From Methanosarcina siciliae T4/M (GTDB taxonomy: Archaea; Halobacteriota; Methanosarcinia; Methanosarcinales; Methanosarcinaceae): a DNA stretch of 64,000 nt. The translations under genes and the position numbers were made by a program. The notes under the pieces were generated by a model, which was not told the DNA's origin, searched no databases, and saw nothing but the letters and a program-made list of their open reading frames with translations. The stretch spans positions 4,712,001 to 4,776,000 of the forward strand of contig NZ_CP009506.1 in NCBI RefSeq assembly GCF_000970085.1, written 5' to 3'. Numbering within the stretch: the stretch's first letter is position 1; every line of letters begins with the position of its first letter. Positions 49,070-58,127 of this stretch are shown piece after piece.

Positions 49070-50101
49070 TTAAAAAACGGCATTTTCCATTTCATTTACC
49101 ATAAAGCCCGTAACATCAATCTTATCATTGAGCAGTTTATCTCTCTTTACTCTGCCTTCAGACTTTAAGTTTGGATTTTCAAGTAAATCCAGTGCTTTTT
49201 TGAAAGCTTCTTCTTCCATATTCTGCCCTTCTGAAAAATTAAAAACAAGATCGTATTTTGATTCTTCCTCGTTTGTGTAACCGGTTCTTAACGTGTTTAC
49301 ATAGACGGCATGCGTGCCTAAAACAGCACATTCAGAGGCTGTTGTAGCTCCTTCCCCGATGTAAAGAGTAGCATAATAGAGAAGATCATGAAGTTTTTCG
49401 GGAGAAACCCTTATTTTATATTTGTCCAGTTCAGGCCCTAAAGGCTGCTCAGAAGTTATGAATACATGCCCATACTTTTCCAGTTCGCTCACTAATTTCA
49501 CTTTATTTTTAATTCCGGCCTGTCCAACATCATGGTGCGCTTTCCAGGAAACAAATCTTAATATAATTATTGTGTCAGTTTCCTTCAACCCCATTTCTTC
49601 AAGGACGGCAGGATTTGGAGAAAAGTGATTCGGATGCAGGTATGCAAGTTCATGATACCCCTGATATCGAGCCTGTTTTTTTCCGAAGTCTTCATAAAAG
49701 CAGGAAGGAGTATAAACTTTTTCAACAAAAGGATTGATTATTTTACGAGCAAATTTCTGATGTTCGGTATCATTAAAGATAAAAGCTTTTTTTCCAAGTA
49801 CCCAGGAAGCATGCGCTACACATGGATTAATAATTCCTGCCAAAACATCGGGATTAAATTTTCTTGCAACATTGAGAAATTTGCAATCTCGAACCATCCA
49901 TTCTTTGAATACACTACCTTTCTCAGAAGCAGTAGATGTCAAAATATCGTGAGGAATGCCGTAAGCGTTTAACAGATCAATAGTCACCTCTTTATCTCTA
50001 GAAGTAACCATTACTTCATGACCTTTTTCACGGAGGCTCCAAATGGTGTTTTTAAAGAAATGAACATGACCTGGATGTCCGATATCTATGAGAACCCTCA
50101 A
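49070..50101 (-). CDS. DUF354 family protein, GT-B-like
   Basis: A 343-residue protein of DUF354, an archaeal family with a predicted GT-B fold resembling UDP-GlcNAc 2-epimerase and MurG-like enzymes. The N-terminus reads RVLIDIGHPGHVHFFKN, typical of the family. The C-terminal half has Y-I-G-E-G-A-T-T-A-S-E, which fits a nucleotide-sugar donor site. It may be a glycosyltransferase of the glycan pathway; no activity is established from sequence. TTG 50101 follows GGAGTTGGAAAT. It sits 30 bp after the GT2 fusion gene in the same operon. Confidence 0.82.
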   Translation of the reverse strand: MRVLIDIGHPGHVHFFKNTIWSLREKGHEVMVTSRDKEVTIDLLNAYGIPHDILTSTASEKGSVFKEWMVRDCKFLNVARKFNPDVLAGIINPCVAHASWVLGKKAFIFNDTEHQKFARKIINPFVEKVYTPSCFYEDFGKKQARYQGYHELAYLHPNHFSPNPAVLEEMGLKETDTIIILRFVSWKAHHDVGQAGIKNKVKLVSELEKYGHVFITSEQPLGPELDKYKIRVSPEKLHDLLYYATLYIGEGATTASECAVLGTHAVYVNTLRTGYTNEEESKYDLVFNFSEGQNMEEEAFKKALDLLENPNLKSEGRVKRDKLLNDKIDVTGFMVNEMENAVF

Positions 50102-50131
50102 ATTTCCAACTCCAAAGAATAAAACTTATAA

Positions 50132-51724
50132 TTAAACATTTTGATTAAGTTTCTTACTAATGTCCGACTGCATATCAAAAAACATTGCAAAAAACAACAA
50201 CTGTGCACCCATCAAAGTCATAAATACGCCCAGAAGGGGATAGTTTTGAGAAACCGGATTGTGCATCAACTTTTGTACAAGAATCCAGAAATCAAAAATA
50301 AGTCCTGCAGGGAGAAGTGCCATGCTGGCAACATAGAAAAACACAAGCGGATGGAAACTTAAAAGTACATACTTGGTCTTCAGCCTCCATAAGAAACCAT
50401 TGAAAAGCATGGGAGCGACTTTCATTATGTATCTACGATAATTTATAGAGGATTTTTCGTTTTTATAGCGGGCAGGGATTACAACATCTGTTACTCTCAT
50501 GCCGTATGCGTTGAGCTTTATCAGGATATCATTTACGTAACCGTAATAAGTATATACGGAATCAAGGTCTATTGTTTCCAGTGCTTTTCGAGATGCAGCA
50601 GCATAACCGTTCTGGGGATCCATTAAATCCCAGTAGCCGCTTCCTATTTTAGTTAGCAGTGAGAGTAAAGTGTTTCCAAAGAACCTCCAGGCGCTCATGC
50701 CTTCCCGGGCTTCTCGGGTTATAAGCCTGTTTCCTTTAGTGTAATCGGCTTTGCCTTCTATTATGGGCATTAAAAGACGAGGCATCTGGGACGGATCCAT
50801 CTGGTTGTCGCCATCCATTACAACGACTATGTCCATTTTGTCTGCCAGAGCCATTTTATATCCGTCAATTACCGACTTTCCGGCACCCATATTCACTTCA
50901 TGCCTTAAGGAAACAACTCTGGAGTCTTTCAGGCTTTTAATCACTTCAGGAGTCCGGTCAGAACTGCAGTCGTCTACGATATAGATACGGCTCACATACT
51001 CCGGAATCCCTTTAATTGTTTCACCTAACAAAACTTCTTCGTTGTATGCGGGCACTACAACTCCAATTTTGTACATTTTAAATAGACTGAATGTGTGCTC
51101 TTCTTCGAGGTTTAGATGTTTTGCCTTAAGATTATTGTTTTCGGCGAAAGAGAGAATAGTACCTACAGAAGAAATGTAAATATTGGGGGAACTTAATAAT
51201 ATATCAAAGCATTTTTTAGAAAAAACAAAGAATCCTACAGGCCCACTTTCCATCTGTTTTTTGTTTAAAAAAGATACATTCTCTTGTAGCCGATTTGATT
51301 TGCTAAAACAGGTGCCAATTACCATATCAAAATCATCTTTTTGAATAGGTTCAAGCATTTTAGGAATTAACTTTGGTTCATGGCAAATACTGATGTCCAT
51401 GAACAAGAAGGCTTCAGAATCTGTAGCATGTTCAATACCTATTTGAATTGGAAAATCAAACCCTTTATGCTTGGTGTTTCGGATTATCTCTGCACCCGCA
51501 AGTTTAGCTACATCGACTGTATTATCGGAACTTGCATTGTCGACTACAACTACTCTATCAGCAAATTTCTTTGCCTGAAGAACAACACTGCCGATGGAAA
51601 CTTCCTCATTATAGGCAGGGAGGACAACGGTTATGTTTCGAAGAGATGGAACTCTCACATTTGGATTTTCCTCTTTTTTTGTGATTGGTTGGACGCTCTT
51701 GCCTATAATCAGTTCATTATTCAT
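50132..51724 (-). CDS. Tandem two-domain GT2 protein with a degenerate first domain
   Basis: A 530-residue fusion. Domain 1 (about 1-205) is a GT2 fold similar to the protein encoded next upstream (shared M-N/S-N-E-L-I, then I-T-V-V-L-P-A-Y-N-E-E). However, the D-x-D-containing motif S-D-G-Q-H-N-P is replaced by M-D-I-S-I-C-H-E-P, and the usual D-D-G-S-T-D by D-N-A-S-S-D. It has probably lost catalysis. Domain 2 (about 215-450) is intact: V-D-D-C-S-S-D-R-T and M-D-G-D-N-Q-M-D-P, as in dolichol-phosphate mannose synthases, then two membrane helices (about 455-480 and 495-520). ATG 51724 follows GGGGTTAT, the same site as in the upstream paralogue; the frame extends to 51841 without support. 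Confidence 0.85.
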   Translation of the reverse strand: MNNELIIGKSVQPITKKEENPNVRVPSLRNITVVLPAYNEEVSIGSVVLQAKKFADRVVVVDNASSDNTVDVAKLAGAEIIRNTKHKGFDFPIQIGIEHATDSEAFLFMDISICHEPKLIPKMLEPIQKDDFDMVIGTCFSKSNRLQENVSFLNKKQMESGPVGFFVFSKKCFDILLSSPNIYISSVGTILSFAENNNLKAKHLNLEEEHTFSLFKMYKIGVVVPAYNEEVLLGETIKGIPEYVSRIYIVDDCSSDRTPEVIKSLKDSRVVSLRHEVNMGAGKSVIDGYKMALADKMDIVVVMDGDNQMDPSQMPRLLMPIIEGKADYTKGNRLITREAREGMSAWRFFGNTLLSLLTKIGSGYWDLMDPQNGYAAASRKALETIDLDSVYTYYGYVNDILIKLNAYGMRVTDVVIPARYKNEKSSINYRRYIMKVAPMLFNGFLWRLKTKYVLLSFHPLVFFYVASMALLPAGLIFDFWILVQKLMHNPVSQNYPLLGVFMTLMGAQLLFFAMFFDMQSDISKKLNQNV

Positions 51725-51857
51725 TCGAATAACCCCGTATTGATTTAAGTTTGAATAAAATTTAAGTGAGTTTGAAAGAGAGACAAAGCAAGTAATCAAT
51801 ATATAAATCCTGTAATCTCTATTCAAACACCGGAAATGCAAATATTAATTCAAAGAA

Positions 51858-52829
51858 TTAAGCTGGATCGGTATTTTTAGCCACTCCTGCCATCGAATGC
51901 TCTATTATTCCCCTGAGAGTCATGTATGCACCCACAAAAGCTAAGAAAAACATGAGGAACGTGTGCCCAAAATTGAGGCTTGTACTGCCAAGGAAAAAGG
52001 ATTCAAGGAACTTGAAACCCATATAGAAGCCGCATGTTGCAAGACCAAAACCTGGCACAGAGTAGAAGTACAGAGGTCTGTTAACTTCTATATCCTCAAC
52101 TACATTTTTCATGACTTCGGCAAGATACTTTATCGGGTTTTGGATTATGCTTTCCGAATCTTTGAAAGTCCCAATCTCTACTTCTTTTATACGGAGACCG
52201 GATCTACCTGCATCGGCAAGCATTTCACGTTCTATAGCCGTATTTTTACCATTGAAGCGGAAAATATTCTTTGTTGAGGCTGCAAAGGCTCGGAAGCCGC
52301 TCTGCGTATCGGTAATTTTGAGGTTAAAGTTCATTTTTGCAGTGGTGTCCTGCAGGGTCTGGCCAACACGCCGGTAGAGAGGAGTATTTTTGCCCGGATA
52401 ATTAAGAGAACGGCTGCCATTAACGAATTCAGCATTTCCTTCAAGGATAGGAGCAACGAGCTTTGGAATAGCAGCAGGGTTGTGCTGCCCATCTGAGTTC
52501 ATTGTAACTATAATATCGGCACCGAGATTGATTGCAGCTGTAAAGCCTGTTTTAAGAACTTCCGCTTTTCCTTTATTAGTATTATGAGCAATTACTTCGG
52601 CTCCGGCTTTTCTTGCAATTTCGGCTGTCCTGTCAGTGCTACCGTCGTCGACAACTATCACATTATCTGCATAGAGCTTGGAAAGAAGAACGATACTCCC
52701 GATAGAGCCTTCTTCATTATAAGCTGGAAGGACGACAGTTATATTTTGAGAGACTGCTTCCCTGAAACGGGGGTTCTCTATATGGGCCTGGAACTGGATA
52801 TTATTGCCCATAATCAGTTCATTACTCAT
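51858..52829 (-). CDS. Family 2 glycosyltransferase with C-terminal membrane helices
   Basis: A 323-residue dolichol-phosphate-sugar-synthase-like GT2. It has a 27-residue N-terminal tail, then T-V-V-L-P-A-Y-N-E-E, V-D-D-G-S-T-D-R-T, and N-S-D-G-Q-H-N-P. Two helices are at the end (about 253-275 and 285-310). It is the intact partner of domain 1 of the next gene's fusion, and both resemble the GT2 at 3274-4179. ATG 52829 follows AAGGGGTTAT. It is the first gene of the minus-strand operon of five genes. Confidence 0.88.
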   Translation of the reverse strand: MSNELIMGNNIQFQAHIENPRFREAVSQNITVVLPAYNEEGSIGSIVLLSKLYADNVIVVDDGSTDRTAEIARKAGAEVIAHNTNKGKAEVLKTGFTAAINLGADIIVTMNSDGQHNPAAIPKLVAPILEGNAEFVNGSRSLNYPGKNTPLYRRVGQTLQDTTAKMNFNLKITDTQSGFRAFAASTKNIFRFNGKNTAIEREMLADAGRSGLRIKEVEIGTFKDSESIIQNPIKYLAEVMKNVVEDIEVNRPLYFYSVPGFGLATCGFYMGFKFLESFFLGSTSLNFGHTFLMFFLAFVGAYMTLRGIIEHSMAGVAKNTDPA

Positions 52830-53387
52830 TTTTATAACCCCTTTGAAATTTACAAGATTAAATAGAAATAATTACAGATGATCAAAAACCAGTCGATACC
52901 ACTTAGAGTATAACTGCTCGAATCCCTATATACTTTAATTTTTTAGATTGATGTCTGAAATAGTAATATATAAATTTATTGACTGTTATACAGAAAGAAA
53001 ATAATTGATTAGTAATAATAATACCAAGAGAGCTTTAGTAGGAGAAATATAACATTATACGATTGAGATACAAGCCATGAAAAAAAAAACAGAATACAAA
53101 ATAGAAAATTATAAGTAGTAAAAAATAAAAAGATGATCCCTATAAAAAAACGATATCATAAGAGCATAAAAATTCACACTTAAGTGCCGCAGGCTTTTCT
53201 GGAGTCTCAGAAATTTATTTCAATCAGCCTGAAACTTTAAAATAAAACTCAACTTAATATCCTACTTGCCGCATCTACAGAAGAAAGATAAAAGATGAAA
53301 TGAATAGGTTTAGAAAACATAAATCGAATCCATGCGTCATCGGTTAAGCGTTATAAAAGCACTCCTGCATGTGTTTTTATATTAATC
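52830..53387. other. Promoter region of the second glycan operon
   Basis: An AT-rich stretch of about 560 bp with no supported gene. It should contain the promoter for the GT2-GT2-DUF354-GT4-GT-C operon on the minus strand. No conserved box or repeat was recognised. Confidence 0.35.
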
Positions 53388-53520
53388 GAGACGATCCCAA
53401 AACTCAAAATTTGCTTCTTTGGACCCCGTATTTTAAGTGACTAATCGAGCTTCTGATTATGAGAGCAATCCTGAGTAATTCCGACAATTGAGATTAAAAA
53501 CTGGGTTTTGGGATGAGCTC
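53388..53520. mobile_element. MITE-like repeat, copy 1 (133 bp)
   Basis: Inverted ends: GATCCCAAAAC near the left end and GTTTTGGGATGAGCTC at the right. The interior has CAAAATTTGCTTCT and AATCGAGCT. Related copies lie at 62521-62650 and, more decayed, about 60512-60643. No coding sequence. Confidence 0.75.
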
Positions 53521-53543
53521 ATCCTCTAAATATTAGTGTATCT

Positions 53544-53627
53544 ATGTCTCCTCGTCCCCCATCTATTCTCGAAGACTCCCTTCGAGAAATGTTTCCCGAA
53601 AAAGGCAGTGTACCGAAAGTTCTGTAA
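53544..53627 (+). pseudogene. Short N-terminal gene fragment, 5' exon of an intron
   Basis: From ATG 53544 a 27-codon frame (M-S-P-R-P-P-S-I-L-E-D-S-L) ends in TAA exactly where a group II intron begins at 53628. The fragment has the look of a transposase or other protein N-terminus but its family is not recognised. The rest of the gene is not in the window. Confidence 0.4.
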
Positions 53628-54350
53628 GTGTGGCAAGAAGTTATAAAACGTATTGCGTACACGCTATCCCTTCTGTTTGGGATAATCCAACTAAGACATG
53701 CATTTATGATAACGTCAATGTGTAAAGCTCTTAGGACAACGTGGAAAGTCTCATCCAAACCAGACAATTGCTAGGATAAGAATGCCATGAAGAATCATAA
53801 GATGAACCACTGTAAGAGTCGTCAAGCTTACAAGCGAAATTGGACTGATACGCTTCACCAAAAGGTATGGAGTTAGACTGTAATGGCTTATGGCACATTA
53901 CAGGAAACAGACAAACGATTCCCGGCTTATGGGTGACTTCTAAAGCATTCATAAATATACGTTTTGTAAAACTTGGTAAGCCCGATATGTTCCCGTATGG
54001 GTAGAATTTTCGTAAGAAACAACAATAGCATAGAGGGTAAAGAAAGAAGCAAAAAGCGAATGGTAACTTGTAATGAGTTACATATGGGTCCGAAATTTGC
54101 CCTAATCTGAAAAGATGCAGACTTGCTTCATGGTATCGAAACGTAAGAATGGAAGCAGGACGATGAAAGTAAGACTTTCAACTACACTGGATGATGAAAC
54201 GGATAAACTCATAGGAAATCCATCTGCTTGGAACGAATACAAGTGTACCAGTTTCCACAACAAAGAAATTACCAACAAGAGTCTATCCGCCGAATCACCT
54301 GGTGAGAAGCTCACTAACATGCAACTAAGCAATTGTCACAAAATAATTTA
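53628..54350 (+). mobile_element. Group II intron, 5' part only
   Basis: The 5' end GTGTGGCAAGAAGTTAT aligns with the start of the complete intron in istA (GTGCGACGAGAAGTTAT). Further on, ACTTGGTAAGCC, TTTTCGTAAG, AAGCAAAAAGC and TTGTAATG match the same domain I landmarks of that intron. A reverse-transcriptase start is likely at 54163 (M-K-V-R-L-S-T-T-L), comparable to M-N-V-R-E-P-E there, but it breaks off within about 60 codons at the ISAzo13 element. The RT body, domain V and 3' end are missing. Confidence 0.75.
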
Positions 54351-54387
54351 GATATTTTTTTACACAAGTTCTGTGTATTGACTATAC

Positions 54388-55548
54388 ATGAGTAACCAAC
54401 TTGAGAAACATATCTCTGAAAAGTATAACTTACTAAAACCTTTTCTGGATGAACAAAGCAAACGTCTATTTGCTGGTGCCGAGGCTATTAGCCTTGGCGT
54501 AGGTGGAATCAGCATAGTTTCTCGTGCAACAGGAATCTCTCGTGATACCATTTCAAAAGCTTGTAAAGAACTAGAAAGTGGAACAATTGGAGCAAGTGGA
54601 ACATCTATACCCGATGGTAAAATTCGAGCTCCTGGTGGAGGTCGCAAAAAGAGTGTTGATAAAGATCCCACACTTAAATCTGATCTTGAAAGTCTTATTG
54701 AACCAACAAGCCGTGGTGATCCGGAATCACCTCTGCGTTGGACTTCCAAGAGTGTTCGCAATTTGGCTGAAGAACTAAAAAAGATGGGTCATAAGGTAAC
54801 TCATGCAAGAGTTGCAGATCTGCTTCACATACTTGGTTACAGTTTACAGGCTAATAGGAAGACAATTGAAGGAGCTTCCTATCCTGATCGTGATAAACAA
54901 TTCAACCATATAAATGAAAATTGCAAAAAGTTTCAGGAAGAGCATCAGCCTGTGATATCTGTCGATACAAAAAAGAAAGAGTTGGTTGGAAATTTCAAGA
55001 ATGAGGGCAGAGAATTACGCCCAAAAAAGGATCCCATAAACGTCAATGTATATGATTTTAAGGACAAAGAACTGGGAAAAGTAAATCCATATGGAGTCTA
55101 CGACATTGCTAACAATGAAGGATGGGTAAATGTCGGAATAGATCATGATACGGCTTCTTTTGCAGTTGAAAGTATACGAAGATGGTGGAATATGATGGGA
55201 TGTGAATCGTATCCAGAAGCAAAAAAACTCATGATTACTGCTGATTGTGGTGGGAGTAATGGATATAGAGTACGATTATGGAAAATGGAATTACAAAAGT
55301 TAGCTGATGAAACTGGAATGGAAATTTCGGTTTGCCACTTCCCACCAGGAACAAGCAAATGGAATAAAATAGAGCACAGACTATTTTCTCATATAACTTT
55401 AAATTGGAGAGGTAAACCACTTACAAGCTACGAAGTAATTGTGAATCTTATTGCGGCAACAACTACATCAAAAGGGCTTAAAGTTAAGTGCATGTTAGAT
55501 AAGACTGAATACCCAAAGGGGATTAAAATGACTAAGAGGCTGTCTTAA
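54388..55548 (+). CDS. ISAzo13-family transposase, C-terminus replaced
   Basis: A 386-residue DDE transposase of the ISAzo13 (Rhodopirellula-type) family. Visible landmarks are S-V-D-T-K-K-K-E-L-V-G-N-F-K-N, Y-G-V-Y-D-I-A-N-N-E-G-W-V, T-A-D-C-G-G-S-N-G-Y-R and F-P-P-G-T-S-K-W-N-K-I-E-H-R. The usual C-terminal tail of about 30 residues after Y-P-K-G-I-K is missing. The last residues (R-L-S) and the TAA stop come from the inverted repeat of the IS5 element that begins at 55535. It is therefore slightly truncated and probably inactive. It is itself inserted in a group II intron fragment. Confidence 0.88.
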   Translation: MSNQLEKHISEKYNLLKPFLDEQSKRLFAGAEAISLGVGGISIVSRATGISRDTISKACKELESGTIGASGTSIPDGKIRAPGGGRKKSVDKDPTLKSDLESLIEPTSRGDPESPLRWTSKSVRNLAEELKKMGHKVTHARVADLLHILGYSLQANRKTIEGASYPDRDKQFNHINENCKKFQEEHQPVISVDTKKKELVGNFKNEGRELRPKKDPINVNVYDFKDKELGKVNPYGVYDIANNEGWVNVGIDHDTASFAVESIRRWWNMMGCESYPEAKKLMITADCGGSNGYRVRLWKMELQKLADETGMEISVCHFPPGTSKWNKIEHRLFSHITLNWRGKPLTSYEVIVNLIAATTTSKGLKVKCMLDKTEYPKGIKMTKRLS

Positions 55549-56194
55549 AATTAAATAATACCTGTCCCAAGATTGTTCGTCAATGTCAGAACAGACTGAA
55601 AGACTTCCTTATCCTAGCGATTTATCTGATAAAGAATGGAAACTAATCGAGCCTCATATCCCAAATCTCCAACTAATCGAGGCAAAAAACGTGTTCACCC
55701 CTATCGTGAAATATTGAATGGCATATTCTATTTGCTACGTTCTGGTTGTGCCTGGCGAATGTTACCACACGAATTTCCACCATGGCAAACTGTCTACCAC
55801 TATTTCCGCCTTTGGCGTCTTTATGGAATTTGGGAACGCATAAATGCTGCGCTAAGAACTGAACTGAGAATTGAAAATGGCAGAGAACCAGAACCGAGTG
55901 CAGCTATTTTGGATAGTCAATCAGTCAAAACCACAGAAACACGTGGAGTACGCGGCTATGATGCTGGTAAGAAAGTCAAAGGACGAAAGCGCCATATTCT
56001 GGTGGATACAACAGAGCTACTATTAATGGTTGTAGTTCATGCAATGGTTGTAGTTCATGCAGCGAATATTCAGGATCGGGATGGAGCTAAACTTGTTCTG
56101 GAACAAATTAAGGGGACATTCTCTCGATTGCAGCTTATTTGGGCTGATGCTGCTTATGCTGGTCAACTGGTTGATTGGGTCAAGATAACCTGTG

Positions 56195-57876
56195 CAGGCT
56201 GTCTCATAACCATTTTAACTTGTACAATTGGGTAATGCCCATTTCAATTTTTATTTCATTTCAACAATGAGAGATAATTTTCATAGGTCAACATAGCGTA
56301 TTTGTTATTCTCGCTCGAATTCCCCCTTTATTCCAGCGTTTACTTCCTCCCCCAACTATCATTTTCAGCATATCCTTCAGGTTTTTCCCTTTCCTTTTTA
56401 TGAAGTCTGCCATTTTCTTTATATTGTGTACAGTACACATCATAACAAATTCAATTCCTGTTTTCCTTTTCCCTCTCAACAGAAATTCCCTAAACCCCCC
56501 TATCCTGTTTCATCTGACCAAACACAGGTTCTACGGTAGACATTCTTTTCTGATACTTTTCCGTACCTTTTTCTGTGTTCAGTTTAGCCCTCATATTCTC
56601 CATTAAATGTTCTCGAGGATCTCTTGTTATCGTCCTTTTTTCACTCATAGTACATGCATTTTTCAGCACACACTGAGAACAATAGCTACAGACATAAAAC
56701 CTTAAATCAGGTTCACCTTTCCTCTTTTGAATTCTTGTAAAGGGAATTTCAAATGCAGCCGGACAATAATAGCAGTCTTTTTCTTCATCGTATGTAAAAA
56801 GAGACTTCCTGAACTTCCTGGTTTTTCCTTCTTTTTCAGCTTTATAGAAGTTGTCAGGAATATAAGCATCAATGCCTTCTTCCTGTAAAAATTCCAGATT
56901 TCCATATGAGAAATAACCTGCATCTGCAAGTACTATTGTTGGTTTATATCCCAGTGTGTTTTTTACATTCTGTATCATTGGTTCTATTTGATGAAGGTCG
57001 TTTTCTTCGTTGACAACGTCTGCTGCAACGATTATTTGCTCTTTTTCATCAACAGCAACCTGACAATTGTAGGAAGGTTTCTTGCTTCCATCTTTATGCT
57101 TCATAATTCGAGCATCATTGTCTGTGATGTTTATTTTTTTCAGCTTTTCTTCATCAAGCTTCTTCTTAGCAGCTTTTATTTTTTCCAGTCTTTTCTTCCT
57201 GTCAACAAGCTCTTCTGGAATATGATATGGTGTTGAGTCACCATAAATTTCATCTTCATGTTTATCTGTCTCAATACTCTCTTTGAGTATCTTATCTATT
57301 TCTTTTTCGAGAGCATCCGAACTCTTGCTCTGTATTGATGAAGCATTTGCCTTAACCTTTGTTCCGTCAATTGAGATACTGGAACCAATCATATCCATTT
57401 CTTTACAAAAATGTGACAACTTGGGAAAAGATTTCTTTTATAGGGCCAAGATGAGTTGAACGGAATCGACAAATAGTATGAAAATCAGGTTTTTGCATGG
57501 CTGCCAGATACATAAATGCAGTATCAGTTTGAGTCATTTGTTGCAGTTTACGTGAACTTCTAATGCCTATAAGGTAACCATAAAGTAATATTTTTAAAAG
57601 AGGTTTTGGATGATAGGCTGGGCAGCCTTCCTTAGAGTAAGTGGATTCAATAACAGTGATATCAACGACATCTACGATGTCGTTTAGTACTCTGGCGATA
57701 TGGTTTTCAGGAACAAAATCTTCTAGGTCTTCTTCTAGGTCTAACGGAAGTAAAAACTGCTGTTTTTGATCGTACTTTCGAAACATGGGAAACACTGAAA
57801 TTTGTTTTGTAAAAAAGATAAAGATTACGGGTTTCTGACCCAAATGTATGATAGAGTATAGTTTTGAGACAACCTG
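56195..57876 (-). mobile_element. IS1182-family element
   Basis: Ends read CAGGCTGTCTCATAAC (left) and, inverted, CAGGTTGTCTCAAAAC (right). A TGTG target duplication flanks it at 56191-56194 and 57877-57880. Removal restores the IS5 transposase frame (V-K-I-T-C-G-W). Length 1,682 bp. An identical 18-bp end occurs alone at 58939-58956. Confidence 0.85.
56288..57786 (-). pseudogene. IS1182-family transposase with two frameshifts
   Basis: Begins at ATG 57786 (M-F-R-K-Y-D-Q-K-Q). The N-terminal domain has F-V-P-E-N-H-I-A-R and Y-H-P-K-P-L-L-K-I-L-L-Y-G-Y. A single-base change at about 57410 breaks the frame between F-S-Q-V and S-H-F-C-K-E-M. The DDE part follows: S-I-D-G-T-K-V-K-A-N, and L-A-D-A-G-Y-F-S. 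An extra G in a run of six at about 56497 breaks it again, before R-E-F-L-L-R-G-K-R-K-T. The C-terminus ends at 56288. Both lesions are in or beside short homopolymer runs, so they could also be sequencing errors. Confidence 0.87.
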
Positions 57877-58127
57877 TGTGGTTGGGTTTTGGAAATAATA
57901 AGGCGTAAAGATGATGTCAAAGGTTTTCAAGTACTTCCTCGCAGATGGGTAGTAGAGCGTACATTTGGATGGCTGGGTCGTTATCGGCGTTTGAGCAAAG
58001 ATTATGAAGGATTAACAGAGTACAGTCAAGCCTTCATTTATGCGGCTATGATCCATATAATGAGCGGACGACTGGCTAAAATAGAACCTTTATCCAGATG
58101 AAAAATGAATATTCAGACAGCCTCTTA

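Larger units (their letters stand above)
55584..58101 (+). pseudogene. IS5-family transposase, split and frameshifted
   Basis: Starts at ATG 55584 (M-S-E-Q-T-E-R-L-P), with L-S-D-K-E-W-K-L-I-E-P-H typical of the family. One base is missing from an A run at about 55661, moving to the frame P-T-N-R-G-K-K-R. D-D catalytic regions are seen as I-L-D-S-Q-S-V-K and W-A-D-A-A-Y-A-G. An 18-bp duplication (two copies of ATGGTTGTAGTTCATGCA at about 56035-56070) repeats M-V-V-V-H-A. The IS1182 element interrupts it at 56195. The C-terminus resumes at 57881 with R-R-W-V-V-E-R-T-F-G-W-L and ends at 58101. Confidence 0.88.
55535..58125 (+). mobile_element. IS5-family element interrupted by IS1182
   Basis: Ends share AGAGGCTGTCT: left at 55535, right inverted, ending at 58125, each bordered by TA. 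The transposase gene is split by a 1,682-bp IS1182 element. The DNA beyond the left end is ISAzo13 transposase; beyond the right end it is an ISH3 relic, so the flanks do not join into one gene. A deletion or recombination has happened at this element. Confidence 0.8.

Noticed and set aside
54388..55548. Complete, active ISAzo13 transposase
   Set aside because: The stop codon and last residues come from the IS5 end, and the family's C-terminal tail is missing.
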